Positions 1 to 7,490 of a stretch of DNA of 64,000 nt are shown in pieces. The translations under genes were made by a program, and so were the position numbers. Positions within the stretch are counted from its first letter, which is position 1. Each line of letters opens with the position of its first letter. The DNA comes from Pediococcus inopinatus (lineage in GTDB: Bacteria > Bacillota > Bacilli > Lactobacillales > Lactobacillaceae), in contig NZ_CP019981.1 in assembly GCF_002982135.1 (NCBI RefSeq), forward strand, positions 1,550,001-1,614,000. Reading direction: 5' to 3'. The notes under the pieces were generated by a model. That model worked only from the letters and a program-made list of their open reading frames with translations. It ran no database searches and was not told the DNA's origin.

Positions 1-142
1 AGTACGTAACATGTTTATCTACTTGATTTTTTGGGAGGTTAGCTTCTACCCCAAAAGTTAATTCGTTCGCAGAGACAGGTACAGTCAGCAATACTCCCAA
101 TACCATTGTCATTAAAATCAAGAATAAATTTTTTCGTTTCAC
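1..142 (-). CDS. DUF916 (WxL-interacting) surface protein, N-terminal fragment
   Basis: Only the first 47 codons are inside the window; the gene runs off the left edge. Reading from a GTG at 142, with AAGGAGG (151-157) eight bases upstream, it encodes a basic start, a hydrophobic signal segment ending near VPVSA, and then a stretch containing FGVEANLPKNQ. An aromatic-V-x-N-x-P-x-NQ pattern just after the signal peptide is typical of DUF916 proteins, which bind peptidoglycan and interact with WxL proteins. It follows a WxL gene by 26 bp and ends the visible part of a minus-strand surface cluster, which fits the usual WxL/DUF916/LPxTG gene sets of lactobacilli. The family call rests on the short N-terminus plus context. 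Confidence 0.7.
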   Translation of the reverse strand, partial: MKRKNLFLILMTMVLGVLLTVPVSANELTFGVEANLPKNQVDKHVTY

Positions 143-168
143 AGTGACGACCTCCTTACCAGTTTAAA

Positions 169-879
169 TTAACTATTTGTTGGTGTATCAGCTAAACTCC
201 ATGTCAACGTTGTATTATATTTAGTTGCATTGGGATGAGCAGCTGCCGGCACCATTAGTTTAACTGTTGAACTTCCTTTTGTTCCAAATGCGTCAACCCA
301 AGTCCCTGAACCACCACCTGCTTTTGCATTCATAACATTCAGGGTTGTTCCGTCTGGATTTAAAGCAAGATTTGCATTTGTAGTTGATGTTACGGTTTTA
401 TTTGATTCCGGATAATTGTTAGTCGGTGTTCTAGTGTCACCATTACCAATTGTTATTGCAGCACCGGTTAATTGATCAGTACCATCTGTAAATTGACCTT
501 TTTGGCTGACTGTTAAGCTCCATCCTTTAGGTGTCCCAGCACGTTGGTCAGTAACTTGAACATAGTTAGCAACCCCATTATCATCCAAAGCGGTATAAGT
601 TGTATCTGTAGTTGGAATATCATGTGTTCCGAAATCAAAATCAGATACATAATCAATTGACAGAGGACCTTTTTCACCAGTACCTGGGTTTGGTCCTGGA
701 ATGTCTGGATTTTCTGGATCTACTGGGTCCGTTGGTCCGGTATTATTTTCCTTAAATGTTACTGTTGCGTTTGAATCCTCCACTCGATTATCAGCCGCAA
801 GAGCTGTAACTGGGGCAACCGCTCCTAAAACAAGGGTTCCAATACTAAGAACTGAGAGTAATAATTTTTTGTTAATCAT
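169..879 (-). CDS. WxL domain surface protein
   Basis: A secreted 236-residue protein expected to bind the cell wall non-covalently through its WxL domain. Residues 1-29 form a signal peptide ending ALAA. A Pro/Gly/Asp-rich linker (about 48-70) precedes the WxL domain. The two diagnostic motifs are visible: GWSLTVSQ near residue 120 and LTWSLADTP near residues 225-233 at the extreme C-terminus, as is normal for the family. The ATG at 879 has GGAGC upstream, inside a 55-bp repeated sequence. It lies between a short LPQTD-anchored protein and a DUF916 protein, so the three probably form one surface complex. The ligand is unknown. Confidence 0.9.
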   Translation of the reverse strand: MINKKLLLSVLSIGTLVLGAVAPVTALAADNRVEDSNATVTFKENNTGPTDPVDPENPDIPGPNPGTGEKGPLSIDYVSDFDFGTHDIPTTDTTYTALDDNGVANYVQVTDQRAGTPKGWSLTVSQKGQFTDGTDQLTGAAITIGNGDTRTPTNNYPESNKTVTSTTNANLALNPDGTTLNVMNAKAGGGSGTWVDAFGTKGSSTVKLMVPAAAHPNATKYNTTLTWSLADTPTNS

Positions 880-886
880 GAGTATC

Positions 887-1042
887 GCTCCTTTTCATTT
901 TCCAATGTCTATTTTGCTTTCAGCAAAATCCTATTATCAACACGGATGTCCATCCTTGCTACACCGCTAAAGCGGCTAGTCGGACTGGCTCCTTTTCATT
1001 TTCCAATGTCTATTTTGCTTTCAGCAAAATCCTATTATCAAC
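887..1042 (-). repeat. 55-bp direct repeat in the WxL intergenic region
   Basis: Bases 887-941 and 988-1042 read as the same 55 bases, separated by 46 bp. Each copy carries the ribosome binding site of the downstream WxL gene (AAAAGGAGC on the minus strand) and an internal hairpin with arms ATTTTGCT/AGCAAAAT and a 3-base loop. The 46-bp spacer holds a second small hairpin (CCGCT-AA-AGCGG). Only the 887-941 copy is next to a start codon. The other may mark a local duplication, or the scar of a gene lost by recombination between repeats. Confidence 0.85.
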
Positions 1043-1059
1043 TTACATCACATTATTTT

Positions 1060-1458
1060 TTAAAATCGTGCCTGCTTACCTGATCTTTTCTTCATCCAAT
1101 ACCAACCAATTACGACAAATCCTAAACTACCAAACACTTGTAAAATTCCATCTGATTGTTCATCAGTTTGCGGTAAAAATTGTTGCTTCTTTGCTGTTGA
1201 AACTGGAACCGTTGACTGAATCTCTGTATCTGATCCATTATTTGTCGGCACCTTTTTGGCAGGCACTAAATTTTCTGCTGGTACTTTGCTTGGTGGATCT
1301 GTTGGATCAACTGGCACCGGTGCTGGTGGATCAACTTTTGTAAAACCCACGCGCCCTTCTGACGTAACCTCTGAGACATGGGTATCACCGCGAATCGGTG
1401 AATTTATCAAACACATTGACGTAATCGTCAATATTGTGAGTAGCAAACCTCTTTTCAC
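1060..1458 (-). CDS. small LPxTG-like anchored protein (LPQTD) of the WxL cluster
   Basis: A 132-residue protein with a signal peptide (about 1-24), a Pro-rich middle (PPAPVPVDPTDPP, about 44-56) and a C-terminal wall-sorting region. That region has the pentapeptide LPQTD at 95-99, a hydrophobic span (about 104-122) and the basic tail KKRSGKQARF. The position and layout match the short LPxTG proteins of WxL/DUF916 clusters. The sorting motif ends in Asp rather than Gly, so recognition by the housekeeping sortase is uncertain. Start is GTG at 1458 with AAAGGAG about nine bases upstream. The stop of the upstream 506-residue WxL gene is 18 bp away, so they are probably co-transcribed. Confidence 0.8.
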   Translation of the reverse strand: MKRGLLLTILTITSMCLINSPIRGDTHVSEVTSEGRVGFTKVDPPAPVPVDPTDPPSKVPAENLVPAKKVPTNNGSDTEIQSTVPVSTAKKQQFLPQTDEQSDGILQVFGSLGFVVIGWYWMKKRSGKQARF

Positions 1459-1476
1459 GTGACCTCATCTCCTTTG

Positions 1477-2997
1477 CTAATTTCCTGGCGTATCTTGCAA
1501 GGTCCAAGTAACCGCGCCAGCATAAGATTCTCCAGCTACTGGTTGCCCGGCTGTGGGTTCAAAAGCTAGCCCGTTTTTGCTATCCCAAGCACCAGAAATA
1601 TTGGTCGTGGTATTCGGCTCGGCTTTTGCCAAACTTTTTACCGGAGCTGCTTCTGTTCCTAAAGTATAATCAGTTCCGTCATTGATATAATGGAGACTAT
1701 TTGTGAGAACCCCACCACTTGTTGTACTTGTCATTTGCTTAGACAATGTGGCTGTTACGCTCCAACCGTTCATTATTACCCCTGATGGAATTGTTCGTGT
1801 ATCCTTTACTGCCAATGCATTTCCAGTGACTGCTTTTGGCATATATACTTTTTTTCCTGTAGCCGCAGCGTCAAGATCTGTTCCAAAACTAATGTTGCTT
1901 GGGGCTGTGAGGGTTAACTCACCAGCAATATAAACAATTCGAAAGTTGGCGTTACGAATATTCTTTGCAGGATCTGTAAATGTAACAACTAATCTGTAAA
2001 CCGAGCCTACTATTGAACTACTATATGTTGGTAGATTTTTAGCAGGAATCATATAACTAAATTTGTCTGATTTACCGCCACCGCTTGTATTAATCGTACC
2101 AAAGCTTTGCTCAACATTAGAATTGGGGGCTTCAGGTCCATTGCCTGACTGTTTTACTACCTTATAAGTCACTTTAATAGCTTCTTTATCAGAATCCTTT
2201 ATAGAGCCACTTATTGGTTGGCCTGTACTCTGGTTGTAATAATAAAGATAAGAAAGCTGAACTATATTATTACTTTGATCCAAAGCAATAGACGCAGTTG
2301 TTAATGATCTTCCCGATATCGTCTTCTTCGATTCAGAACTGGCTGCAGATTCTTTTTTCTCTGCTGAGCTGGATGAAGATTCTGCGCTTGTTTCTGAAGA
2401 ACTACTTTCCGAAACGACGTCGGCGCTTGAGCTACTCTCTGTTTGTTCTGCATTACTGGAAGCGGTTGATGAACTCTCAGAAATTGCTGAAGAGCTTGTC
2501 GAATCGGTCTGCGTATCTGATGCAGAGGAACTTGATGATTCCACTGGTGCAGCTATCGCAGTTGTTTGCACCACGTTGCTTGTAACTAATTGATCTGCAC
2601 TCAAAACACTCATTGAAAACGTTCCGGCTGTTTCCGCAACTAGCGGAATTGTAAAACTTTTAGCTGTTTGACCTGTTACTGTCAGAATCAACTTGTCTGA
2701 TTCCTGGTGTGACTGAAAACTTGCTGCTTGACCATTCTGCTTAAGCGCTGTTTGGTCAAGTTTCATCCCCGTTGGCACCACTAAAGTAAAGTTCTCCGAA
2801 TCCGCTGTCAATTCTCGTAGCTGAGTAGCCTTGACCTCGACCGTATCCCCAACATTCACTGAGGATTTTGCAACGGTGAGACTAAACATTGGATCGGCTT
2901 CTTCTGCATAAGTGTTCCGATGACTATAGAATCCAAAAATACTAGCCAAAGTAACAAATACAAGTAATGACTTAAGAATTCTTTTCACAACCATCAC
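1477..2997 (-). CDS. large WxL domain surface protein with Ser-rich linker
   Basis: First gene of the minus-strand surface cluster. It has a signal peptide (about 1-31), an N-terminal region that looks like a beta-sandwich adhesin module (about 35-145), a very Ser-rich linker (about 150-230, repeated SSSS/ESSS runs) and a C-terminal WxL domain. Both motifs are present: GWSVTA near residue 415 and VTWTLQDTP at about 496-504. The listed start is GTG at 2997. An ATG at 2994 and a GTG at 2988 are in frame, and the GAGAGG stretch just upstream is best spaced for GTG 2988. That start would also give the VKR N-terminus shared with two neighbours. Wall-bound, probably adhesive; ligand unknown. Confidence 0.85.
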   Translation of the reverse strand: MMVVKRILKSLLVFVTLASIFGFYSHRNTYAEEADPMFSLTVAKSSVNVGDTVEVKATQLRELTADSENFTLVVPTGMKLDQTALKQNGQAASFQSHQESDKLILTVTGQTAKSFTIPLVAETAGTFSMSVLSADQLVTSNVVQTTAIAAPVESSSSSASDTQTDSTSSSAISESSSTASSNAEQTESSSSADVVSESSSSETSAESSSSSAEKKESAASSESKKTISGRSLTTASIALDQSNNIVQLSYLYYYNQSTGQPISGSIKDSDKEAIKVTYKVVKQSGNGPEAPNSNVEQSFGTINTSGGGKSDKFSYMIPAKNLPTYSSSIVGSVYRLVVTFTDPAKNIRNANFRIVYIAGELTLTAPSNISFGTDLDAAATGKKVYMPKAVTGNALAVKDTRTIPSGVIMNGWSVTATLSKQMTSTTSGGVLTNSLHYINDGTDYTLGTEAAPVKSLAKAEPNTTTNISGAWDSKNGLAFEPTAGQPVAGESYAGAVTWTLQDTPGN

Positions 2998-3151
2998 CTC
3001 TCTTTGTAGAATTCCACTTCCTTTTTACAAGATAATCATAACAGGATTTCTATGACAGCGATTTCAACTTTTTTTAGTTAACTAATTATTTTTGATAGTA
3101 AATGGAACTGACAATAATAATAAACATACGTATTAATACCCAAAATACAGA

Positions 3152-3189
3152 AAAAGTGCTAACTATCAGCTTCGATAATTAGCACTTTT
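3152..3189 (-). terminator. intrinsic terminator below the Mga-type regulator
   Basis: An 11-bp perfect stem (AAAAGTGCTAA / TTAGCACTTTT) extended by TATC/GATA around a short loop. On the minus strand it is followed by a T-rich tract. It separates the split regulator from the WxL operon. Confidence 0.8.
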
Positions 3190-3210
3190 GGGTTTTATAA
3201 ATTTATTTAG

Positions 3211-3486
3211 TTATTTTAACATCAAATGATGCACCGGTGTTTGTGCATAAAAATTGGTTTCTACAATCTTTTTTATTAGCTCCAAATCATGCTTGGTACC
3301 TAGGTTTGTCAACCAATATGTATAGTCTGTATAATCATATGGTTCCTCATGATAATTTGTTAAAACTAAGTCATAAGCATTCCCAGGTTGATAATAGGTC
3401 ACTTTTACCCGAATTTCCTTTTTGAAAATTTGACGTACAGAATCGATAATTAATTGGCTAATATAGTAGTCAAATGTTGTATCCAC
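3211..3486 (-). pseudogene. C-terminal part of the split Mga-type regulator
   Basis: These 91 codons (GTG at 3486) do not look like a free-standing gene. The text YDLVLTNYHEEPYDY resembles the EIIB-like C-terminal domain of Mga/AtxA-type regulators. The preceding ORF ends only 8 bp before. Adding one base in the run of seven A (minus strand; T at 3502-3508) joins the two frames without a stop, giving RYQQKKDIDIGVDTTFDYY across the joint. I therefore read it as the last fifth of one roughly 500-residue regulator. Alternatives are a recent frameshift, a sequencing error in the homopolymer, or productive slippage at A-AAA-AAG. Confidence 0.7.
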
Positions 3487-3494
3487 CCCGATAT

Positions 3495-4712
3495 CTATAT
3501 CTTTTTTTGTTGATATCGAAAATCACGAATAACAAATAATAAGCGGCGCTGAAAGTAAACCTCATTTTGTTTAATCAAGGAACGAAGCGAAACGGAGGCA
3601 TGCGTTTTAAAAATTTGCATAAGTTCCTTAACAACCGTTCTAGCTTCTTGAGTAAAGAAATTATGGACATAGTACTTCGCGTAAATTTCATCCATATATT
3701 CTAGATTCCCCTTAAAACAGAATGGTCGTGCGCAAATATCAAATACTAATTTCATTAATTCAAAGGGCCACTGGCTTCGACTTACTTTCAAAGTACCGGT
3801 AATGGTGTGATTCATCTCCTCCACAAAATCCGCTAATTGCGTTTTTTGAGAACTATAAATATCATAGAAGCGCCGCGCCACATTGGTTTTACTGTTAAAA
3901 ATGGACATACTAATTAACAGCACACACAAAGCTTCCGCCTCAAATTGCTCTTTTTCAGCCGATCGCATATGAAAGGCTTCATGATAGCAGCTACGAACTT
4001 GTTGATATAACTCATTTTTCTTATATAGTTCTTTAACACGTCTGGGAATTTCAACATTCATTTCAGATTGAGACTCGAGGCGATGTTGTGAAATGATTAA
4101 CCATGAATCAACCCGATGAACCGCCTCTGAATGAAAATAGAAATGGAGACTTTCTTGAAGCTCATCGATAAATTTATCGATATCAAAACTCATTTTGGGT
4201 GGGAAATAATTTGTTAGTTGAAATAATATATAGTAGAAAAACCGAATTTGTAATTCACTACCTTGAACACGCCCATTATGAATAGATAATTCGAATTCTT
4301 TCAGAATCTTGTTCAGTTGCTTTACCGCGCGATACAAAGAGGCCTCACTCATACTCAGCTCATTTTGTAATCGAAAGTTTGTGACATTTCCGTGTTCATA
4401 TAAAGTCATCAGAATTTGAAATTTAGGTGATTCCTTTAAATAACGTTTAAAAACCCAGTCATCTAAGGCAAAATTTTGAATCAACTCAAACTCTGCTGTG
4501 TTAGTTCCGATCGTAAATAAAACCTTTTTTTCATCAATTAAGGGCTGTACATCAGTTTGCAAATCCTCTAAATAACGTTTTAAAGTAGCTGGCGATAATT
4601 TGAAGCTTTGCGTCAAAGTTTGTTTTGAAACGGGACCATCATTTAAGTAAAGTGTTTCTATTATTTTGAATAAGATTTGCTGCGTTTTTTCTAATAAATC
4701 CGCCTTATACAT
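3495..4712 (-). CDS. Mga-family DNA-binding regulator, main part (frame-interrupted)
   Basis: A 405-residue ORF resembling Mga/AtxA-type virulence and carbohydrate regulators. It has N-terminal helix-turn-helix segments (about residues 25-60, with KQTLTQSFKLSPATLKRYL; a second about 95-140, LQNELSMSEASLYRAVKQL) followed by a helical, PRD-like middle. I chose ATG 4712 because GAGGTGAG lies ten bases upstream and the protein then begins directly with the first HTH. A longer reading from 4886 would run into the terminator at 4852-4891. The family's C-terminal EIIB-like domain lies in another frame immediately downstream (3211-3486). Sitting directly upstream of the WxL cluster, it might regulate it, but that is inference from position. 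Confidence 0.75.
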   Translation of the reverse strand: MYKADLLEKTQQILFKIIETLYLNDGPVSKQTLTQSFKLSPATLKRYLEDLQTDVQPLIDEKKVLFTIGTNTAEFELIQNFALDDWVFKRYLKESPKFQILMTLYEHGNVTNFRLQNELSMSEASLYRAVKQLNKILKEFELSIHNGRVQGSELQIRFFYYILFQLTNYFPPKMSFDIDKFIDELQESLHFYFHSEAVHRVDSWLIISQHRLESQSEMNVEIPRRVKELYKKNELYQQVRSCYHEAFHMRSAEKEQFEAEALCVLLISMSIFNSKTNVARRFYDIYSSQKTQLADFVEEMNHTITGTLKVSRSQWPFELMKLVFDICARPFCFKGNLEYMDEIYAKYYVHNFFTQEARTVVKELMQIFKTHASVSLRSLIKQNEVYFQRRLLFVIRDFRYQQKKI

Positions 4713-4851
4713 AATTTCCGTTCTCACCTCAACCTTTTTTTCGTTCTGTCTCTTACTTTCACCTTCTACCTTACCATAAAATTTTGGTATTGCTTTCATT
4801 AGTAATCCTTTTGTGACCATTTTGTCATCTCCATTGCGTATGCACAGAAAA

Positions 4852-4891
4852 AGGGCTTGGAAAACAAACCAGCGTTTGTCTTCCAAGCCCT
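4852..4891 (-). terminator. terminator of the Asp23/AmaP operon
   Basis: Arms AGGGCTTGGAA (4852-4862) and TTCCAAGCCCT (4881-4891) pair perfectly, with further pairing inside. On the minus strand the stem is followed by TTTTT. It ends the operon whose last gene stops at 4904. Confidence 0.85.
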
Positions 4892-4903
4892 ATTCACTTA
4901 CTT

Positions 4904-5515
4904 TTATTCTACTCGTGGTTCTCTTTTTTCGTCCATTTTATGACGACCTTGATTCATCGCCCGTTTGGCATCATTCGTTTTTCTGGAGGCAAAATCACCT
5001 GTCGTGTCTGCCGCACTTTTTACTTTATCTTGAACGGTTTCACTGTCATTTTCGTACTCTTCACGCGTTTTGACATCCACCACGTTCACATTTACTTCAA
5101 TGACTTCAAGATGAGTCATTTCTTTTACTTCGCGCGTAATCACTTTTTTCATTTGTTCAAAGATATCTTCAATATCTGTACCGTATTCCGCCACAATATC
5201 CATATCCACGGCTACTTGTTTCTTACCGACCTCTGTATTAATTCCGGCACGCACATCGTCGTTATTAACCAGTTTGTCTTTGACGTTAGAGAAGAAGCCC
5301 CCATCAACGGTTAATAAACCATCAATTTCTTCTAAAGCAATGCCAATAATCTTTTGCACTACTTTATCTTCATAAGTTAACTCACCTTTTACTGACACAT
5401 CATTTTGATGATCATTATTTGATTGTGATGAAGTTGGTCGCCCTGAGTTTTTTACGTTATTTCCATTAGGAATACCGTTCTTACTGTTTGGTTGCATTAC
5501 GTCTTTTTCCTTCAT
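4904..5515 (-). CDS. Asp23/Gls24 family envelope stress protein
   Basis: A 203-residue cytoplasmic protein of the Asp23/Gls24 family, which forms membrane-associated assemblies anchored by AmaP and responds to cell-envelope stress. The domain is visible at about 40-155 (GELTYEDKVVQKIIGIALEE, DGGFFSNVKDKL, VDMDIVAEYG, VIEVNVNVVDV). An Asn/Ser-rich N-terminal leader (1-40) and a charged C-terminal tail flank it. Start is ATG 5515 with TAGGAGG. It is the last gene of a tight operon with a DUF2273 protein (13-bp gap), AmaP and an SDR enzyme. This is the usual partner set, so the assignment is firm. Confidence 0.92.
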   Translation of the reverse strand: MKEKDVMQPNSKNGIPNGNNVKNSGRPTSSQSNNDHQNDVSVKGELTYEDKVVQKIIGIALEEIDGLLTVDGGFFSNVKDKLVNNDDVRAGINTEVGKKQVAVDMDIVAEYGTDIEDIFEQMKKVITREVKEMTHLEVIEVNVNVVDVKTREEYENDSETVQDKVKSAADTTGDFASRKTNDAKRAMNQGRHKMDEKREPRVE

Positions 5516-5528
5516 GATTAAATTCCTC

Positions 5529-5723
5529 CTAGTTTTTGTTGTTCAAGTATTTTTCCAATAGCTTTGTTTTATCTACATACATCCCGACGGCAACACCCAA
5601 AACTACTAAAATAACTAGCAAAAGAGTTTGGAAAAATCCGATTGTGACCAATAATACCGCCAAAATCAAACCAATAATGCCACCGATAATGGGAAGTTTG
5701 TATTTATCAATGAGTTCTTGCAT
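5529..5723 (-). CDS. DUF2273 small membrane protein
   Basis: A 64-residue protein with two closely spaced membrane segments (about 11-28 and 31-48) and a short basic tail ending KYLNNKN. Size, the IIGGIIGLILA start of the first segment and the position between AmaP and Asp23 match DUF2273, a constant member of Asp23/Gls24 operons. Its molecular role is not established; it probably helps hold the Asp23 assembly at the membrane. ATG 5723 has TAGGAGG upstream. Confidence 0.88.
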   Translation of the reverse strand: MQELIDKYKLPIIGGIIGLILAVLLVTIGFFQTLLLVILVVLGVAVGMYVDKTKLLEKYLNNKN

Positions 5724-5733
5724 GTAAGTCCTC

Positions 5734-6303
5734 CTACTCTACGCGGGGCTGGCCGGAAGATGTAGCAGTTCCTCTTGTTTGGTAACGTTCCAGCTTCACC
5801 TTCACTTTAACTTTATGATTAGAGCCAACTAAATTCTGCACACGCTCCTCTACCCGATTTGACCACTCTTGTGTGTGATCTACCAAGTCCGAGGTGCGTT
5901 TGATATTGCCCCTAACATTAATTTGAATCCGCCGATTAGTCGCCGTCGTATTTACTTTCGGATCACCGATAAAATCTTTTTCGTTAAGCATTGATCGCAC
6001 AATACCATCAATGGCTTTCTTATGAAGAGTTAATTTTCCTCGGTCATCTTTTAGTTTAAACGTTGTCTTGTTGTGTGGTAAAAATACAACGACGATCAGC
6101 ATAATTAGAGAAAGACCCGCAATCACTAATGCCAACCAGAAAAGCGCGCTATGGGCATAGTAATTGGTAAAGAAGAATTCTCTAATTGCGTTTAAAAACA
6201 TCGAGCTAGATCCCCACGGCCATGTTAAAGAGATAACCACCAAACAAAGCAGCAGAAGCACTAGCGAACAAATAATAAATAACGTTTTGGACCATTTGTT
6301 CAT
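5734..6303 (-). CDS. amaP: alkaline shock response membrane anchor protein AmaP
   Basis: A 189-residue protein with two N-terminal membrane helices (about 8-28 and 50-74), then a cytoplasmic alpha/beta domain with KAIDGIVRSMLNE and a C-terminal VKVKVKLERYQ strand. This matches AmaP, which tethers Asp23 to the membrane. The genes for DUF2273 and Asp23 follow at once on the same strand. The ATG at 6303 is preceded by TAGGAGG. Function is inferred from family and conserved gene order. Confidence 0.88.
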   Translation of the reverse strand: MNKWSKTLFIICSLVLLLLCLVVISLTWPWGSSSMFLNAIREFFFTNYYAHSALFWLALVIAGLSLIMLIVVVFLPHNKTTFKLKDDRGKLTLHKKAIDGIVRSMLNEKDFIGDPKVNTTATNRRIQINVRGNIKRTSDLVDHTQEWSNRVEERVQNLVGSNHKVKVKVKLERYQTRGTATSSGQPRVE

Positions 6304-6315
6304 AACTTTGTCCTC

Positions 6316-7206
6316 CTATAGATTAATGGCTTCTCCACCTGTCACCCCGTAGATTTGGGCAGTCACATAACTAGCCTCATTCGAAGCTAAGAAAACATAA
6401 ACTGGCGCTAACTCCACTGGTTGTCCAGCCCGCTTTAATAATGAATCCTGACCAAATTTTGGAAGGGCAGCTTTGGGTTGCCCCTGATCTAGCTGAATAG
6501 GTGTCCAAATTGGGCCAGGCGCTACACCGTTAACTCGAATCCCCTTGTCAGCCAGTTGCTTGGCAAGAGTGACTGTAAAATTAGCAATGGCTGCCTTGGT
6601 TGCGGCATAATCCATTAAATGCGCGCTGGGATTAAAAGCCTGAATCGAAGTTGTCGTCACAATACTGCTGCCTGGCGGCAAATGTGGTAAAGCCTCCTGA
6701 ACTAGGGCAAACATCGAGACAATATTCACCTGGAAAGTATCCTGAACTTGTTTAATCGGGAGCTCTTCAATTGAAGGTTGGGAGATTTGCTGACCAGCGT
6801 TTAAAATTAAGGTATCTAGTCCACCAAACTCTGCCAACACTTTTCGCACAATTTCTGCGGGAACATCATCTTGGCGAAGATCAGCTGGCAGCAACAATGA
6901 TTTACGCCCTGTTTCTTCAATGTAATGAGCAACTTCTTGTGCATCACGTTCTTCTCCAGGAAAGTACTGGATTGCTACATCAGCGCCTTCACGGGCTAGT
7001 GCAATTGCTGCGGCCCGTCCAATTCCAGAATCACCACCTGTAACTAAGGCACGCCGATTTTCTAACTTGTGATTTCCACGATAACTGTTTTCACCACAAT
7101 CAGGAATTGGCTTCATTTCGGCTTGAAGAGCAGGTGTTTCTTGGTTCTGCTTTTCAAAACCATCCTCATGGTATAAATAACGAGGATCCTTCAAATCCGG
7201 TTCCAT
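6316..7206 (-). CDS. SDR family oxidoreductase (general stress protein 39 type)
   Basis: A 296-residue classical short-chain dehydrogenase with an N-terminal extension of about 45 residues, as in the GSP39/YhdF/YghA group. Visible are the cofactor motif TGGDSGIGRA (about 57-66), the NAG motif (LILNAGQ), the catalytic Ser (TTTSIQAF) and the YxxxK pair (YAATKAAIA). A C-terminal G-x-T-GG follows. Start ATG 7206 is preferred over the in-frame GTG 7215 because AAGGAA lies nine bases upstream of it. First gene of the Asp23 operon, 12 bp ahead of amaP, so probably induced by envelope or general stress. The substrate is unknown. Confidence 0.88.
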   Translation of the reverse strand: MEPDLKDPRYLYHEDGFEKQNQETPALQAEMKPIPDCGENSYRGNHKLENRRALVTGGDSGIGRAAAIALAREGADVAIQYFPGEERDAQEVAHYIEETGRKSLLLPADLRQDDVPAEIVRKVLAEFGGLDTLILNAGQQISQPSIEELPIKQVQDTFQVNIVSMFALVQEALPHLPPGSSIVTTTSIQAFNPSAHLMDYAATKAAIANFTVTLAKQLADKGIRVNGVAPGPIWTPIQLDQGQPKAALPKFGQDSLLKRAGQPVELAPVYVFLASNEASYVTAQIYGVTGGEAINL

Positions 7207-7340
7207 TAGCTTCACTTCCTTCTCTGTTTGATAATTTAAGCATATCGAAAAAAAAGGACCAATGGAAGATAAATGCTCATTATTCTCTTATAAATACAAT
7301 AAGGCTGTTATGTATTTCAAAGTAAATCGTTTGCAAAAAA

Positions 7341-7363
7341 AGATTGATCAACTTGACCAATCT
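7341..7363 (-). terminator. second terminator hairpin below the lipoprotein gene
   Basis: AGATTG / CAATCT arms with an inner TCAA-C-TTGA stem. On the minus strand it is followed by seven T, so it probably backs up the longer hairpin at 7429-7478. Confidence 0.65.
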
Positions 7364-7428
7364 TCTAGAAAAATATTGAAAATAATGAACTTTTCTGTTT
7401 TGGACTATAAAAATTATCAAAATAAAAA

Positions 7429-7478
7429 ACCTGACTATTCCAACCACACAGATTATGTCTGGTTAAGATAGTACAGGT
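7429..7478 (-). terminator. terminator of the 7491-8405 lipoprotein gene
   Basis: A long imperfect stem: ACCTG-(A)CTAT pairs with ATAG-(TA)CAGGT, with AACCA/TGGTT pairing inside. A T-run follows on the minus strand. Confidence 0.7.
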
Positions 7479-7490
7479 TAGTTAAATAAA

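Noticed and set aside
7262..7471. A 69-residue plus-strand ORF between the SDR and lipoprotein genes
   Set aside because: It covers two minus-strand terminator hairpins and has no ribosome binding site.
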